A DNA stretch of 64,000 bases from Diabrotica undecimpunctata. Taxonomy: Eukaryota > Arthropoda > Insecta > Coleoptera > Chrysomelidae. A program made the position numbers and the translations under genes. Below, piece by piece: positions 23,294 through 35,168 of the stretch; position 1 is the first letter of the stretch, and every line of letters starts with the position of its first letter. The stretch lies in NCBI RefSeq assembly GCF_040954645.1, contig NC_092806.1, positions 73,100,141 through 73,164,140 of the forward strand, in the 5' to 3' direction. The notes under the pieces are model-generated. The model saw nothing but the letters and a program-made list of their open reading frames with translations, was not told the origin of the DNA and ran no database searches.

Positions 23294-24301
23294 TAGCCCC
23301 TTTACAAGCAGCCATTGCTGCTGCTACTCGCGTTGTCCACTGTCCTGCTCGAAATAATTCCACGGCCAAAGACAAATGACTGTTTACATACAGCTACCAC
23401 AGTGCTGCATCGGTGTACCATCAGCAATGAAAGGCATAGAAATTACTGCGGCGACAGCTCTGTGTGTTTTAAGTTTAAAAAATGATCTTGACCTTTTAAA
23501 AACAAATGAGGTAGAAAAAAAAAACGACGATGTCGAAAAGTCGTTTATTTGGATAACAATCTGGAAAATGGCTTCAACCATTTTTTTTTCAGAGGAAATA
23601 CGACAAACTCTTTCAATGAACTGACTTATAAGGAATCTGGAGAATTTTTTAACTTTTGCAGGATGTCACATATAGATTTAGAATTTTGCTTCAGAAAATT
23701 GAGCCCATAATAAAAAAACAGAGTAAAGTAAGAATTTCAATACCACCAAAAATACGCTTGGCAATGACATTACGATATTTGACCACTGGGGACAGTTACC
23801 AAAGTTTTCATTATTTACTTAAAGTATCATCACCAGCAATTTCGCGATTGTTTGTAGGTACCTCTTTGTTGCAGGAAGTTGCTTGTTGTCGTTTTAAAGG
23901 ACCAAATGAAAATTTAAAGGAGAAACCGCATCGGGTACATTGTACTTTATTTGTGTTCTTTATGTGAAGAATCCCACAACAATCTCTCACTAGCATATAG
24001 CTCTAAAAACTTTAGCACTTGGCATTGCTCCACCCAACCATAGTTAACGAAAAATTTACCAAACAATCAATAAATAAGTCCGTGCACCGACAAGACAGCG
24101 AGCAGCATGTAAACAGTCACTGTCACTTGCACTACAAGTCCTTTGATTTCCGTTAAAAACCGCCAACGAGAGGAGCGTACGACAGCGGCAGTGGCCTGAG
24201 TAATGACAGCGCGAACAATGTATTTACATACCCAAGCTGCCAACTTCACTGCTTAATTCCCTGCTCACTGACGCGGAAGTGAGCTGTATGTAAAGGGGGT
24301 A
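23294..24301 (+). mobile_element. PIF/Harbinger transposon, internally deleted
   Basis: The left end tagcccctttacaagcagcc is matched by the inverted right end (ggctgtatgtaaagggggta-like, 24284-24301), and TAA is duplicated outside both ends (23291-23293 and 24302-24304). A 3-bp TWA duplication is the Harbinger hallmark and agrees with the transposase remains inside. At 1008 bp it is well short of a full element. The catalytic half of the transposase has been lost by internal deletion. Confidence 0.82.
23656..23967 (+). pseudogene. Harbinger transposase N-terminal remnant
   Basis: The frame resembles the N-terminal part of HARBI1-type transposases: LLQKIEPIIKKQSKVRISIP, then PKIRLAMTLRYLTTGDSYQS and FHYLLKVSSPAISR. 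In the family this helical region precedes the DDE nuclease domain. Here it runs into unrelated text after about 85 codons (CRFKGPNENLKEK, then VHCTLFVFFM) and stops. No DDE residues remain, so it cannot catalyse transposition. Confidence 0.78.
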
Positions 24302-25039
24302 TAACGTAGTTTATCAAATTCACATTTTTTACATATATTCAAAATTAGATGAATACATTGTTTTCAAATTTCAGAGTTTTTTGTATCAAATTAAAGCTAA
24401 TTTGTTTAAATATGATAATATAAGGTTGCCTTATAAAGAATGGTCGCAAATTAGGGTTGCCAGCTGTTTAAAACGTAAGGTATCAAAGATAAAGTTAAAG
24501 ATAGCTAGCGCGGAACTCTACTGGTTTGAAGTGTCAGCAATGCGAGTTTTTAAAGCATGTGTCGATAGATATTATAATAATATACATATTATCACTTGTC
24601 AAACCAGTGTCGTTGCGCGCTAACTTTATTTTTCTTTATCTTTGTTACCTCGCGTTTTTAGAGGCTGGTAACCCTAATGTTACCAAGGCCATTTTTTTCT
24701 CAGGCAACATGATATCATCATATTAAGACAAAAAATTAGCTTTAATTAGATATAAAACAATACGCAAATAGGTCATGAGCAGCGTATTTTGTTTAAAAAA
24801 TAAAACAAAATAAAATTTTTGTTCAAAAATGAATTACTATTAATTGAATTAAAAATATTTGCTGCCAGTTTTTGACTGGCAATGTATTAGCAATGTATTC
24901 TCTTAATTTTATATGTATGTAAAAATGTGAGTTTGATTAACCTCGTTATGTACGCACTTATCCTGCAGAGGATTTTGTACTATTATTAACTTTTTTATAT
25001 AGTTACACAGAACCAAGTAAAAAAGTCAAATCTATTTAC

Positions 25040-25400
25040 CTACGAATACTGAACCAACCAAGCTTGCATAAATATAGTGAAAGTAGACTAAGTAGTCTTA
25101 TCAATCAGGCTATTAATAAAAAATTTGAAAAAGAGATAACAAATGATCAGTTTGAATTTCTATTGTCTCACAAGTATGACGTCAAAAGTGGTAAGACTAA
25201 AAAAGAAGATGTGTTTCTGTGCTTCATAGATTTGAAAAACGCGTTCGATCATGTGAACCATAAAGTTCTGAAAGCCGTTAGTAATATTATAGTAGACAAA
25301 AAAGATTTTTTAAGACAATATTTACTGCACCAAAGTGCTAGGGTTAAAATTAATGACCCCATTTCCAAAACCATAGCATAACTCACATCTAAACATAAAG
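25040..25400 (+). pseudogene. LINE reverse-transcriptase fragment (N-terminal RT blocks)
   Basis: A 105-codon frame at 25064-25381 shows SLINQAINKKFEKEITNDQF, then a shortened stretch, then EDVFLCFIDLKNAFDHVNHK, the RT block with its catalytic Asp in FIDL. It ends QSARVKINDPISKTIA, close to where the 'RQG' block should begin. The GFRKG region after DQFEF is contracted, suggesting an internal deletion. It is an orphan fragment with neither the YADD block nor a 3' end nearby. Confidence 0.72.
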
Positions 25401-25904
25401 CATAAAGTACTCATCGCAGACTTAGATATCGGATTACAAAACATATATTCCGAACGAATTCGAAACAGATAAATGAAAAAGATAAAAATGGTGGTTATCA
25501 AGAATAAACAAAATAAAGTAAAATACGATAACACATAACTCATTATAAATACTATGGGTGTTGGATTAACAAGCTTTATCATAAACAAGAAATAAAATCA
25601 AAATATCTCAAGTAAGAGATATTTCATTAAACTGCAAAGGCTTCTTTCGATTTATCTGAATCTGCAGCTGTAAAGCACCCACCAAACAGGCATGGCAAGT
25701 GGCAAGTAGCAAGTAGCGCGCGTCTAGCATGTTACTTAAAATTTAACCAATGCTTTTAAAAACAACTAAAAATATCTTCGTTTTTTATTGTTTTATCAGC
25801 AGCGTACGATACCTTATGAAGACAAGGGGTAATATATAAATTAATGCGAGCGATTCCATGCCAAAAGATGAATAATGTTATTAATGTTATACTATGCAAT
25901 CGAC
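25401..25904. other. Non-coding sequence
   Basis: No gene or transposon end recognised. A small direct repeat 'ggcaagtggcaagtagcaagtagc' lies near 25690-25715. Confidence 0.35.
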
Positions 25905-26475
25905 GTTTTCAAGTCATCATCGGCGATAAGACTAGTACCCAGTTGAAACTTAACAATGGCCTCCCATAAGGATCAGTGCTGACCTCTCTACTCTTTAGCC
26001 TTTATATAGCAGATTTGCCCGAAACCACGTCAAATAAGTTTGGATATGCAGATATGCAGAACTAGCTACCCTCAGAAGATATTTTCGCCACTGGAGATTA
26101 CAACCCAACACCGCCAAGACGGAAATATTGTGCTTTCATTTAAACAGCAGACTGGTCAACTACCAATTAAAAATCCACTTTGAATACAAATCCAGCAACA
26201 ACACTAAACACCCAAAATATCTAGGTGCGACACTTGATAGAACGCTAAACTTTAAAGAAGCTATTACAAAGAGGACTGCAAAACTTAGAACACACAATTA
26301 CATTCCGAAAAAGTTATGCGGTACTACATGGGGTTCCTCAGCGTCTACACTTAGATCGATAGCACTGGGACTGGTGTATCCCGTTGCGGAGTACTGTGCA
26401 CCGGTGTAGCTCAACAGCCCGCACACTAAATAATAGTGTCTAGTGGAGGAATTCCCGATTCTATCCCACAGTGGC
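25905..26475 (+). pseudogene. LINE reverse-transcriptase fragment, X-element/CR1-like
   Basis: Starting at about 25900 the frame reads TSTQLKLNNGLP, a stop, then GSVLTSLLFSLYIADLPETT, the 'GLPQGSVL.P.LF..Y..D.P' block. The YADD region is collapsed (NKFGYADMQN). The second half (26128-26409) is well kept, with NTKHPKYLGATLDRTLNFKE, then LRTHNYIPKKLCGTTWGSSA and VYPVAEYCAPV. Several stops and shifts lie upstream and the 3' end is missing. The style is that of Jockey/X-element or CR1-related elements. Confidence 0.75.
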
Positions 26476-27425
26476 AATTCGTGCGATTTCTTAGTTAGTT
26501 GCGACTAAAGAGTCAAATCAATACATTTGTCAACTAAATGTTTGTTTGTAAAAATTAATTGTTTTACTCTTTTTAATTTATTACGTACACAAAACTTGAC
26601 TGTAATATAGCCATATGCTACATAAATAAATTAATTAAATCTAGATAAATTATTTTTTTTACTGCATATCATATTTCTTTAGTTAATTCATATTCATATT
26701 CGTAAATCCGTTACGGTAATCGTCCATTTTATATTAGGATTTTTACTTAAATTGTCAAATTCATCCTCCTTTGTAGGAAAAACAATAATTAACCACTATA
26801 TGTTTATGATACCGGATGTAACTGTTCACTCCAAATATAATCAATTATGTAAACAGAATGCATGTGATTTTTCAGGATGAGCTAATGATTTTTCAGGATG
26901 AGCTAGGTATTTTCTTTAAGTGTCAGGACTCGATTGTCGTATACTCAAGTTCAAAAATATATTTATTCAACCCATGAACAAATCAATAAACACAACAGCA
27001 TTTTGTTTAATACGGTGATCATAGTGGTTGTTTGATGTAGGAAGTACAATAATAATAGAATAACCAACTAGTAGTATTATATTTCCACTTATTATTAAGT
27101 TAACACCACCTGTCTATCGTCCGTCGGCAAATTCAAACAAAAATATAACTTCCATACCAACTTTTACCACATTTAGTCCAGACAAAGTAATATATGCATT
27201 TAATATATTTTTTACCACCAAAAATGAGATGTTTTAACCAAATAATGCTTCAAATATAATGTGCAGAATAATTTTGAATTACGTTCCGCTAATGAACTTG
27301 CTTTTTTGTCCTTAAAAAGTAGAAAAAAGTTTCAATTATATTGCTTAATATTTCGTCTAAATATAATTGTTTAACAATTTTAACTGTACTAATGCCCAAG
27401 TATTAATTTTCAAGTTTTAAACTGA
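26476..27425. other. AT-rich sequence with one short tandem duplication
   Basis: No gene was found. The 20-mer tgatttttcaggatgagcta occurs twice in a row, at 26865-26884 and 26886-26905, separated by one base. Nothing else is notable. Confidence 0.45.
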
Positions 27426-27429
27426 TTGA

Positions 27430-28826
27430 TTTACAATGAGTAATCCGGTTGTAAAAATACCTGCATGTGCCTTGTGCATTGTGAGTAGTTATAATAATTG
27501 TAGTATTTTTTTGTTGCTTGTTTTTTGAAACTGTCTATTTGTGTATAAAGAAAATGTTTAGACCATGGGAAAGATCACCTACAGTTTTTCGTGCATGGGA
27601 GAAAGAGAACCCAAGTAGTAGTAGAGAAAGTGTAGTAGTCAACAATCTTTTAAGTGTAAGTGATACAAAAAACAATGACACTGGACACTGGCGGATGGTA
27701 GAATGCGGTAGAGTTTAGCTGACTGGTAAATGTTTAACGAATTTGGTTTACGAGGAATACAAAAAAAAATGTAATACCAACAATTGATATATACACCAAG
27801 CTTGTTGTGATGGAAAGAAGCTGCCCTAAAACCACTTTACGTAGACGGCTGAAAAAACGTGGGTTCAAGTACAAAGTAGTTGATAAACGGGTGGCTATTA
27901 GAGAGAGTAAGAGGATAGTAAAACACTATACTATACACTATACACTATACTATACTATACTCATACACTGGCGTTTAGATTATTAAAAAAAAAATTCAAG
28001 AATATCGAGACCAACAGCGGACTATATATTATTTAGACGAGACATGGTATGGCACGCATGACACCGCTAGTAAGGGTTGGACTGATGGTTCACTTAGGTG
28101 CCAGTTGAAAGGAGTACCTCCGAATAAAGGTTCTCGGATAATTATTGTGCACTGTGGATCTGCAAAATGGTTGGGTGCCAAATGGGTTAATGCTTTGCGG
28201 AAAAAAAATAGAAAAATGTGGTGTAGATTATCATCAGAATATGAATTCTACTATATTCGAATAATGGTTTAAAAATACACTACTTCCCAATATAACACCG
28301 GGCAGTATGATAGTTATGGACAATGCTAGCTACCACTCAAGGCTTCTCAAAAAAATTCCTAACAGTTCGTCTTCAAAACAGGAACTAACAGATTTCCTCT
28401 CAGATAATGATTTGTATTTTGAAGACAACTATAATAAGAAACAGTTACTTGAAGTGCTTCGTACTTAAACTTATAAGAAACAATATATACTGGACACTAT
28501 TGCAATACAACATGGCCATACTGTTTTAAGGTTACCACCTTATTTTTGTATATTCAATGCTACCGAACTTATTTGGGGACAAGTAAAAAAACGAATTCTG
28601 ATAAAAAATAGTTTTCCAAAATTTGACGAGAAAGTGATCGATTTAATTGGATATGAACTATCAGAGATAACAAGTGTCGACTGGAAAAAAAGCAGTAAAC
28701 CATGTAGTGAAAGTAGAAAATGAGTACAGAAGACTAGGACAATTATTTTCAAACAGTGGACAACTTATTATTAATCTGGTGGATAGTGACGATGATGAGA
28801 GCTTGCCTGCAGGAGAAATATTTTAG
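27430..28826 (+). pseudogene. Tc1/mariner-related DDE_3 transposase pseudogene
   Basis: The first part is degraded (27430-27900; TLRRRLKKRGFKYKVVDKR at about 27833 is a helix-turn-helix-like block). The nuclease domain shows catalytic Asp in YLDETWY (28036-28038), Asp in MIVMDNASYHSR (28319-28321) and Glu in FNATELIWGQVK (28565-28567). The last two are in frame, with 81 residues between them. That is much longer than the 34-39 of classic Tc1/mariner, and the insert (SKQELTDFLSDNDLYF) appears normal for this insect family. Lesions include a tactatac microsatellite at about 27922-27966, a frameshift near 28200 and a TAA at 28466. The C-terminus ends in an acidic tail, VDSDDDES. No terminal repeats were found. 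Confidence 0.78.
27922..27966. repeat. (ACTAT)n-like microsatellite inside the transposase
   Basis: Imperfect repeats of cactatacta interrupt the transposase just before the LLKKKIQEYRDQ stretch. It lies in former coding sequence and alters the frame. Confidence 0.7.
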
Positions 28827-28888
28827 ACAAGGTACGCTAATATGATGATTATTTCAGTTAAGACAACTTAGTTTTTCATTAAAAATTG

Positions 28889-31195
28889 CTTCTTCTTCTT
28901 CTTCTCGTGCCACTCCTAGCGGAGATTGGAAATCATCATGGCCACTGCGACTTTGTTAGCAGCGCGCCTAAAAAGTTCAATCGAACTACACCCGAACCAT
29001 TCACGTAGATTACGAAGCCACGATATTTTTCTTCTTCCCACACTTCTTTTGCCCTTAATTTTGCCCTGCATGATATTTCTTAAAAGTTCGTACTTTTCAC
29101 CTCTCACAATGTGCCCCAAGTATTCCATCTTTCTAGTTTTTATCTCATTTAGAATTTCGCATCTTTTGTCTAAAGTTTGGAGTACTTGCGTGTTAGTGAC
29201 GCGGTCCATCCATGATATTCTGAGAATGCGCCTATAGCACCACATCTCGAAAGCTTCGATGTTTTTTGTGGTCAACTGTTTTAGTGTCCAAGCCTCTACT
29301 CCATAAAACAGGGTAGAAAAGACATAACACCGCAGCATTCGTATTCGTAACTTTATATTGATATCACGATTGCAAAAGAGTTTGCGCATTCTATTAAAGA
29401 CTGATCTAGCGATTTCTATTCTCCATCTAATCTCTTTTGTTTGATCAGTATCGTCTGTGATCCAAGCACCTAGATATTTATAACAGGACACACGCTCAAT
29501 CGTTGTATTGTCTATTACAAGATTAGCTCTGATGTTCTTTGATTTCGTGATTACCATAAATTTGGTTTTTTTTCAAATTAATTTTCAAGCCGTAACTGTT
29601 ACAGTATATATTGAGACTTTGAACGAGATGTTGTAGTTCTACTAGCGTTCCCGTTAGAAGAACCGTATCGTCAGCATACCTTATATTGTTGATCGTCTCA
29701 CCATTTATTATCAGACCAAGATCTTCTTCCTCGAGTGCTTGTTCACAAATAGCTTCACTATACAGATTAAATAAAAGTGGCGACAAGATGCATCCCTGCC
29801 GGACTCCTCGACGGATTTGAATTTCTTCTGTTAGCCTACCCTCAACCTTCACATTAGCTGTTTGATTCCAATATAGGTTGCATATAATTCGAATATCTCG
29901 GCTGTCTATATTTTTCTTTATTAGAATTTGTCTTAGTGGTTCATGTTGTACTTTGTCAAAGGCCTTTTCGAAATCAATAAAGCAGGTGTAAATTTCTTGG
30001 TTCATGTCTAAACATCTCTGTGAGAGAACGTTCATTGCAAACAGAGCCTCCCTTGTACCCAGCCCTTTTCTGAATCCCATCTGAGTGTTACTGATGTCTA
30101 CGTCTAATTTCCTATAGATCCTATTATGGATTATTTTCAGGAACAGTTTTAGAGCATGACTCATCAAAGCTATCGTACGATATTCGCTGCATTCCCTTGT
30201 ATTTGCCTTTTTTGGCAGTAGTATAAAGGTCGAACGGAGCCATTCCCTAGGTATTATTCCAGTTCTATATATTGTGTTAAATAGATCTAGGAGTATTTTA
30301 ATAGATTCATCGTCCATAAGTTTGAGCAGTTCTACGGGAATTTCATGAGGACCGGGGGCCTTACCACTTTTCGCTTGTTTGATTGCATAATCTATTTCTT
30401 CTCTGATTATATCAGGCCCTGTATCATCTGTATATTCGTTTGAGATTTCTTGTCTATCTTTGTCATCAAAAAGTTGTGATATGTATTCTGTCCATCGATT
30501 CATTTTTTGTTGTAAATCTGTTATGAGTAAACCATCTGTATCTTTGATCTGTCCTGTCTGTGTTGTTCTTCTCCTTCCTGTCATTTCTTTAATCTTTTTG
30601 TGTACATTAAAAAAGTCATATTTTCGCTCCAGTTGTTCCAACTCCTGGCATTGCTCACTTAGCCATCTTTCTCTAGCTTCTCTTATTTTCTTTTTTATCA
30701 GTTTATCTGTTTCTTTGTATCTTATCGGATTATTTGTTTTGTGTGCCCTTCTTTCACGCATCAACTGTAGTATTTCCTCATTCATCCATTCTTTATGTTT
30801 CCTTTCTTTCGGTGTTAAATTTTCTCTCCCTGCCAGCATTACGGCATGTTTAATATTCTCCCATTTTTGGTCTATGTTATCAGTATTTCTATTCAGTTTC
30901 TCTATATTTTGTAAATTTTCTTTGATGTTCACTATTGTTTTCTCTTTTATATGTTGTTCACTCAGTCTTCTCACGTCAATTTGTTTCTGTATGTGTTTTT
31001 GAATGATCTTTAGTTTTATTCTTAATGTGACTACTACAGGATTGTGATCCGAGCCTATATCTGCTCCTGGGTAGGTTTTAGCTGAGAGTATAGAGTTGCG
31101 GAATCTTTGTCTAACAAGGACAAAGTCAATTTGATTTCTGACTACTCTACCTTTGGTGTCACTCGGAGAAAAATTGCTAACTTTGTTTAAAACAA
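28889..31195 (-). mobile_element. LINE family A, best copy; endonuclease-RT with a single frameshift
   Basis: A 5'-truncated non-LTR retrotransposon. The minus strand begins in the last part of an apurinic-type endonuclease (RNQIDFVLVRQRFRNS, then ADIGSDHNPVVV at about 31050), then the linker, RT and C-terminal domain. The 3' end at about 28889 carries a (GAA)n tail (ttcttcttcttcttct on the plus strand). It is the longest of five family A copies in the window. I do not assign a clade; the endonuclease-RT layout and C-terminal 'YLGHI.RG...GRR.ISW' are shared by several. No target duplication was settled at the left edge. Confidence 0.88.
28916..31195 (-). pseudogene. Endonuclease-reverse transcriptase of LINE family A, one frameshift
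   Basis: The protein would reverse-transcribe its RNA at a nicked target. Order on the minus strand: endonuclease end (GSDHNP), RT entry KAPGPHEIPVELLK, TQMGFRKGLGTREALFAMNV, FIDFEKAFDKVQHEPL with the first catalytic Asp, RRGVRQGCILSPLLFNLYSE, and YADD at 29667-29678. An A-run (T8 on the plus strand, 29566-29573) has one base too many, which shifts the frame. The thumb and C-terminal part then continue in the second frame (28916-29557: YKYLGAWITDD through YGVEAWTLKQ to MMISNLR). All catalytic residues remain. Apart from that one base and the missing 5' part it is intact, so insertion was recent. Confidence 0.85.
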
Positions 31196-31261
31196 TATAT
31201 TCTTAAATGTAAAATACTTTTCAACAGTTTCGTCTATGTACGTCATCGTTAAACGCTAATA

Positions 31262-31623
<362 letters not shown>

Positions 31624-31629
31624 TATGGA

Positions 31630-33290
31630 AGATGCCGTTGTATCACCTAGTATTTTTTCCGACAGGGTGGTAGAGTGATAATTTTTCTTACATTTCACTT
31701 TTAACCATTTAAAAAACAAAGAAATATAACGTTTAGCTTGTTTTTCCAAAAACAGATTTTCTGCTCTTTGACTATAATATACACATTACACATTGTTAGT
31801 TTATGATTTAATACTTGTATCAAAAAATTGGTGTCGCTGAAACAACCAATATCGCGAAACGTCCCTGGACATCGGTTACTCGAATTTCATAACATACAAA
31901 TATTATAGGTTTTAATTTGCCGACGGACGAAATATGGACTCGACTTTACTAACTAGCTACAGTAGGCGGTACTGTAGACTACCGCGAAACTTCATACTGT
32001 TTTCTGAATTTTTTATTTTTATTTTTTTATTTCTTAAGTGATTCAGCCACGATATACAATAAATACCGTTATTAAATATAAGGATATCATATACATATGC
32101 GCAGATATACAGACTTATGCACGCAAATACATACATAGGTACTAATAAATAAAAAGCAAAAAAATGCAAGAAGGAAGTGGAAACATTAAATTACCTGTAT
32201 GTATACTCTACATCCAGGGCCCTAACCAACTTAAATTAATTTACAAATAAGGAATAGACAAATAATACTAAATGCTAATACTAAATACTAATACTAAATA
32301 CTAATAAATATTAAGATATTCATTTTTCACAGCGCTTAATTTTTAATTTTAAATAATATTTTTTATAAATAAATAAAGAAGTAATTTCCATTATTTATGT
32401 ATATTTTTTTATTTTACGAATTTTTTACAATTCTCGATTTACAAAATGTATTTAATTATTTTAAAAGTTTTTTCTACATTCGAAAGTACATAAAACCGCT
32501 GTTAGTTAATATCCTTGTTATAGATTTTAATAAAATTGAAAAAAAAAAGAAAAAAAAGTAATAGAACGCCAGTATAGGAGCTTTGCTTCAATAACAATGA
32601 TAAATAGTTTAGTATTGTGATTACAAGAAAACTATTGAATGTCTGTTTTGATAATCAAAAAAAATATTAATACCAGCACAGGAAATGATACTTACCTTAT
32701 CCTCACCTTTACAGCACGATGCACCCTAAAAAATGTTTATATTAATATCTTTCATCGTATAAATTGTATTAATAAGTGTATGGAAAACCATAAAATTAAT
32801 TATACTACCACTGTTTGCATATTGCACATTGCAGAAAGGAAAATACCTAAATGGATGAGTAGAATGACAAAAAAGTATTAGGGGAATTATAAATATTATT
32901 TAAAAAAATATATTAGAGGAAAATCTGTATATGGCACCAATCGATGAACAAATGAGTAATGCGATTTTAAATATAGACTAATACGGTTAGGGCCGAAATG
33001 ACAATCATCAAATGGACGAATCACTGAGTATAATGTTAATGGAAGGAGTAGAAGAGGAATGCCAAAAACGGCTTGGTGGAAGTGGATGGAAGTGGAAGAT
33101 AAGGCTGGTATATGAAGCAGATTAATAGTAACACGCAAGAGTGAAACATGTTAATGAATAAGTTAATACGACCTATGGTCCCTTGATTTTTCAGATTATG
33201 TATTCCTATGATGATTACTATTTATCTCTCAATCTTCTTGACGGTGTTCCTAGTTATTGACGGTTATTAGATTATTTCTACATATATTAT
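31630..33290. other. AT-rich sequence; small tandem repeat and a possible LINE tail
   Basis: No gene was found. At 32262-32312 the unit 'taatactaaatac' is repeated in tandem. At about 33018-33090 a plus-strand reading VNGRSRRGMPKTAWWKWMEV resembles the C-terminal 'GRRRRGRPK.RW' of RTE-type LINEs and may be a fragment of one; that is weak. The remainder is featureless. Confidence 0.4.
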
Positions 33291-33292
33291 AC

Positions 33293-33480
33293 AGGGTGAT
33301 TCTTTGGGAGTTCAAATTAAAAGTTTTAGAGAATTATGATATGACATAATTAATATCTGAAAATTTAGAAGTTTTTGGATATGCCCAATTAATCTAAAAT
33401 ATTTAGAATCTCCTACCATTTCCGGTTATAACAGTAGTTGACTAAAACTTCTTTGTTTTAAATATAATGCCCTATATATT
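33293..33480. repeat. Short 'acagggtg' repeat, inverted partner at 51.5 kb
   Basis: Runs from acagggtgattctttgggag to aatgccctatatatt. The reverse complement of 51525-51712 aligns along its whole length (shared: gacataattaatat, gaaaatttag, gttgactaaa, ataatgccct), with moderate divergence. The ends look like imperfect inverted repeats (acaggg / ccctrt), so it is probably a non-autonomous element of about 190 bp. Confidence 0.65.
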
Positions 33481-33516
33481 ATTACGAATTTCGATACACC
33501 TCTTGATAATCCCCTC

Positions 33517-33742
33517 TGTCGACGACAACCCATTTTGTATTTGAACGGTCCGCCACTGCAGCCCAGCCAGCCAGCTAGTCGGTACAGACGACAGATGACA
33601 GAATGACATTCCATCACCAGCCGTTGAGAAGCATAGAACTATTTGTTATTGTTTTCATATTTTTGTGCAAATTCATAAATAAATGCAGTATTTTAGACTA
33701 TTAATTAATTTCAATGAATACAGTCCACTACAACAATAAACA
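33517..33742 (+). repeat. 5' LTR of the BEL/Pao element
   Basis: 226 bp, TG...CA ends, 225 of 226 bases identical to the 3' LTR. The motif aataaatgcag near 33680 may serve as polyadenylation signal (AATAAA). Confidence 0.92.
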
Positions 33743-33762
33743 TTGGTCCATTCGACCCGATA
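33743..33762 (+). other. Primer-binding site of the BEL/Pao element
   Basis: Just after the 5' LTR, one base on, comes tggtccattcgacccga. Its complement ends in CCA and contains TCGAAT, as a tRNA 3' half would. I could not name the tRNA. Confidence 0.55.
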
Positions 33763-33977
33763 TTTGTGATAAAATCAGTGCTAAAAGTGATTCACAGTTA
33801 ACGGTCAAGTGAAAGAACACGTGGGATTGCCGAACAATATACAGCCAAAAATACCGGTGAGTTCCCATCTGATTCCTATACCTATTTATACTGTTTTTGT
33901 TTGTGTAAGTTGCATAAAACTATTTACAATCTATATATCTATTTAAATTCAATTCGAATATATTTGATTAATAAACA

Positions 33978-34801
33978 ATGTCGGACGAACACTTAAAAAG
34001 ATTAATTAGAAAACGTGCTGGTCATAAAGCTTCATTTACAATTTTCTCCAAATTTCTAGAGTCTATTAAATGCAAATTAGAATTACATGATGTTGAAAAA
34101 ATCGAACTAAGCGACAGAATAAATAAACTAGAAAATACATTTTTAGAAATTAAAATTATCCAATCAGAAATAGAAGAATTGGCAGACGATCCCGAACCAC
34201 ACTTTGTGATAAGGGAAGAACTTGAAAACAATTTTTATTCACTATCGGCTAATGCCAAAGCATTGTTAAATAAATTCATTTCAGATATTGATGATAAAAA
34301 GTCGGTGACAAGCGAGCATACAAACAATAACACTTCTATTTCTGACGGGGCTTATCGTTTACAAGGTGTAAAACTGCCAACAATACAAATTCCAAAGTTC
34401 GACGGCACATACGAATTTTGGCTAGAATTTCGAGACACTTTTGAGTCACTCATTCATACAAATGATAGTATTACAAATATTCAGAAGTATCATTATCTTC
34501 GGGCATCATTACAAGGAAATGCCGCCGCAGTCATAAAACCTATCGAATTTTCCGCAAACGGGTACAATTTGGCATGGGACTCTGTATGTGATCGATACAA
34601 TAATAAAAAACTCTTAATACACAATCATATTAAAGCTTTATTTTCATTGGAATCTATTCACAAAGAATATTTTGTAAAATTTCGTAAATTAGTAGATGAT
34701 TTTTCAAAACATTTAAAGTCACTTCAACAATTAAATCAGCCGTGTGAACAATGGGATGCCTTACTTATATTCATTATAACATCAAAACTAGACGAAACTA
34801 C
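33978..34801 (+). pseudogene. BEL/Pao gag, N-terminal part, cut by the gypsy insertion
   Basis: Starts at ATG 33978, preceded by about 235 bp of leader. The product would be the structural Gag protein. Residues 1-120 are Lys/Glu-rich and helical, typical of BEL Gag. Then come LQGVKLPTIQIPKFDGTYEF and the Pao-type capsid text FRDTFESLIHTND and YLRASLQGNAAAVI. The BEL reading ends at about 34801 (FIITSKLDETT). The frame runs a further 51 codons into the gypsy LTR and stops at 34955, so any product here would be a chimaeric truncated Gag. The original frame resumes exactly at 41084 if the insertion and one CTAC are ignored. Confidence 0.88.
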
Positions 34802-35168
34802 TGTTGTGAATTTATTAAAAGGTTCAATATTTATAACACTTACGGATTTAATTTATTTCTTTATTTATATTAACTTATCTGACAATAATTTATTATATCC
34901 GTACGTAACAAATTCGCGAGCGCGGGTCTTGAGAATTAACTGTCCCTCCATATAAAAATGTTGTATTTATATACGAAATCCTGATATACTAGAACAGCAT
35001 CGAAAGATCGCATTGTCTTGCATCGAAAAATCGAGAAGCATCTAGTTGGATGATTCACCATAATTTGAATCTAGATCCTTCGCCAAAATTTCTACAATAA
35101 AACAGAATTATTAGTGAATAAAAACATGTTTTAAAGGTTAAAACTATGACTCATATTTTTACGTAACA
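34802..35168 (-). repeat. 3' LTR of the gypsy element (element orientation)
   Basis: 367 bp, 366 identical to the other LTR. The last 12 codons and the stop of the Gag-Pol frame (35131-35168) lie within this LTR. Confidence 0.93.

Larger units (their letters stand above)
23260..24985. mobile_element. Foldback element, copy 2, split by a Harbinger element
   Basis: The left end (ctaagatcctactgcaggat) and right end (atcctgcagaggat near 24960) are inverted and match the ends of copy 1. Removing the Harbinger element at 23294-24301 and one TAA gives ...cattcataacgtagttta, which agrees with copy 1's cgttcataacgtagttaa. Without it the element is about 715 bp and folds almost end to end, with centre arms around 24455-24520 and 24595-24670 (aaggtatcaaagataaag, actggtttgaagtg and complements). 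No coding capacity. Confidence 0.75.

Noticed and set aside
30460..31002. A 180-codon plus-strand frame that looks like a membrane protein
   Set aside because: It is antisense to the LINE linker and RT N-terminus at 28.9-31.2 kb; its apparent membrane segments are the complement of charged helices.
34802..34955. The 51 extra codons at the end of the 33978-34955 frame considered as native BEL Gag sequence
   Set aside because: They are translated from the gypsy LTR and recur identically at 40713-40866.
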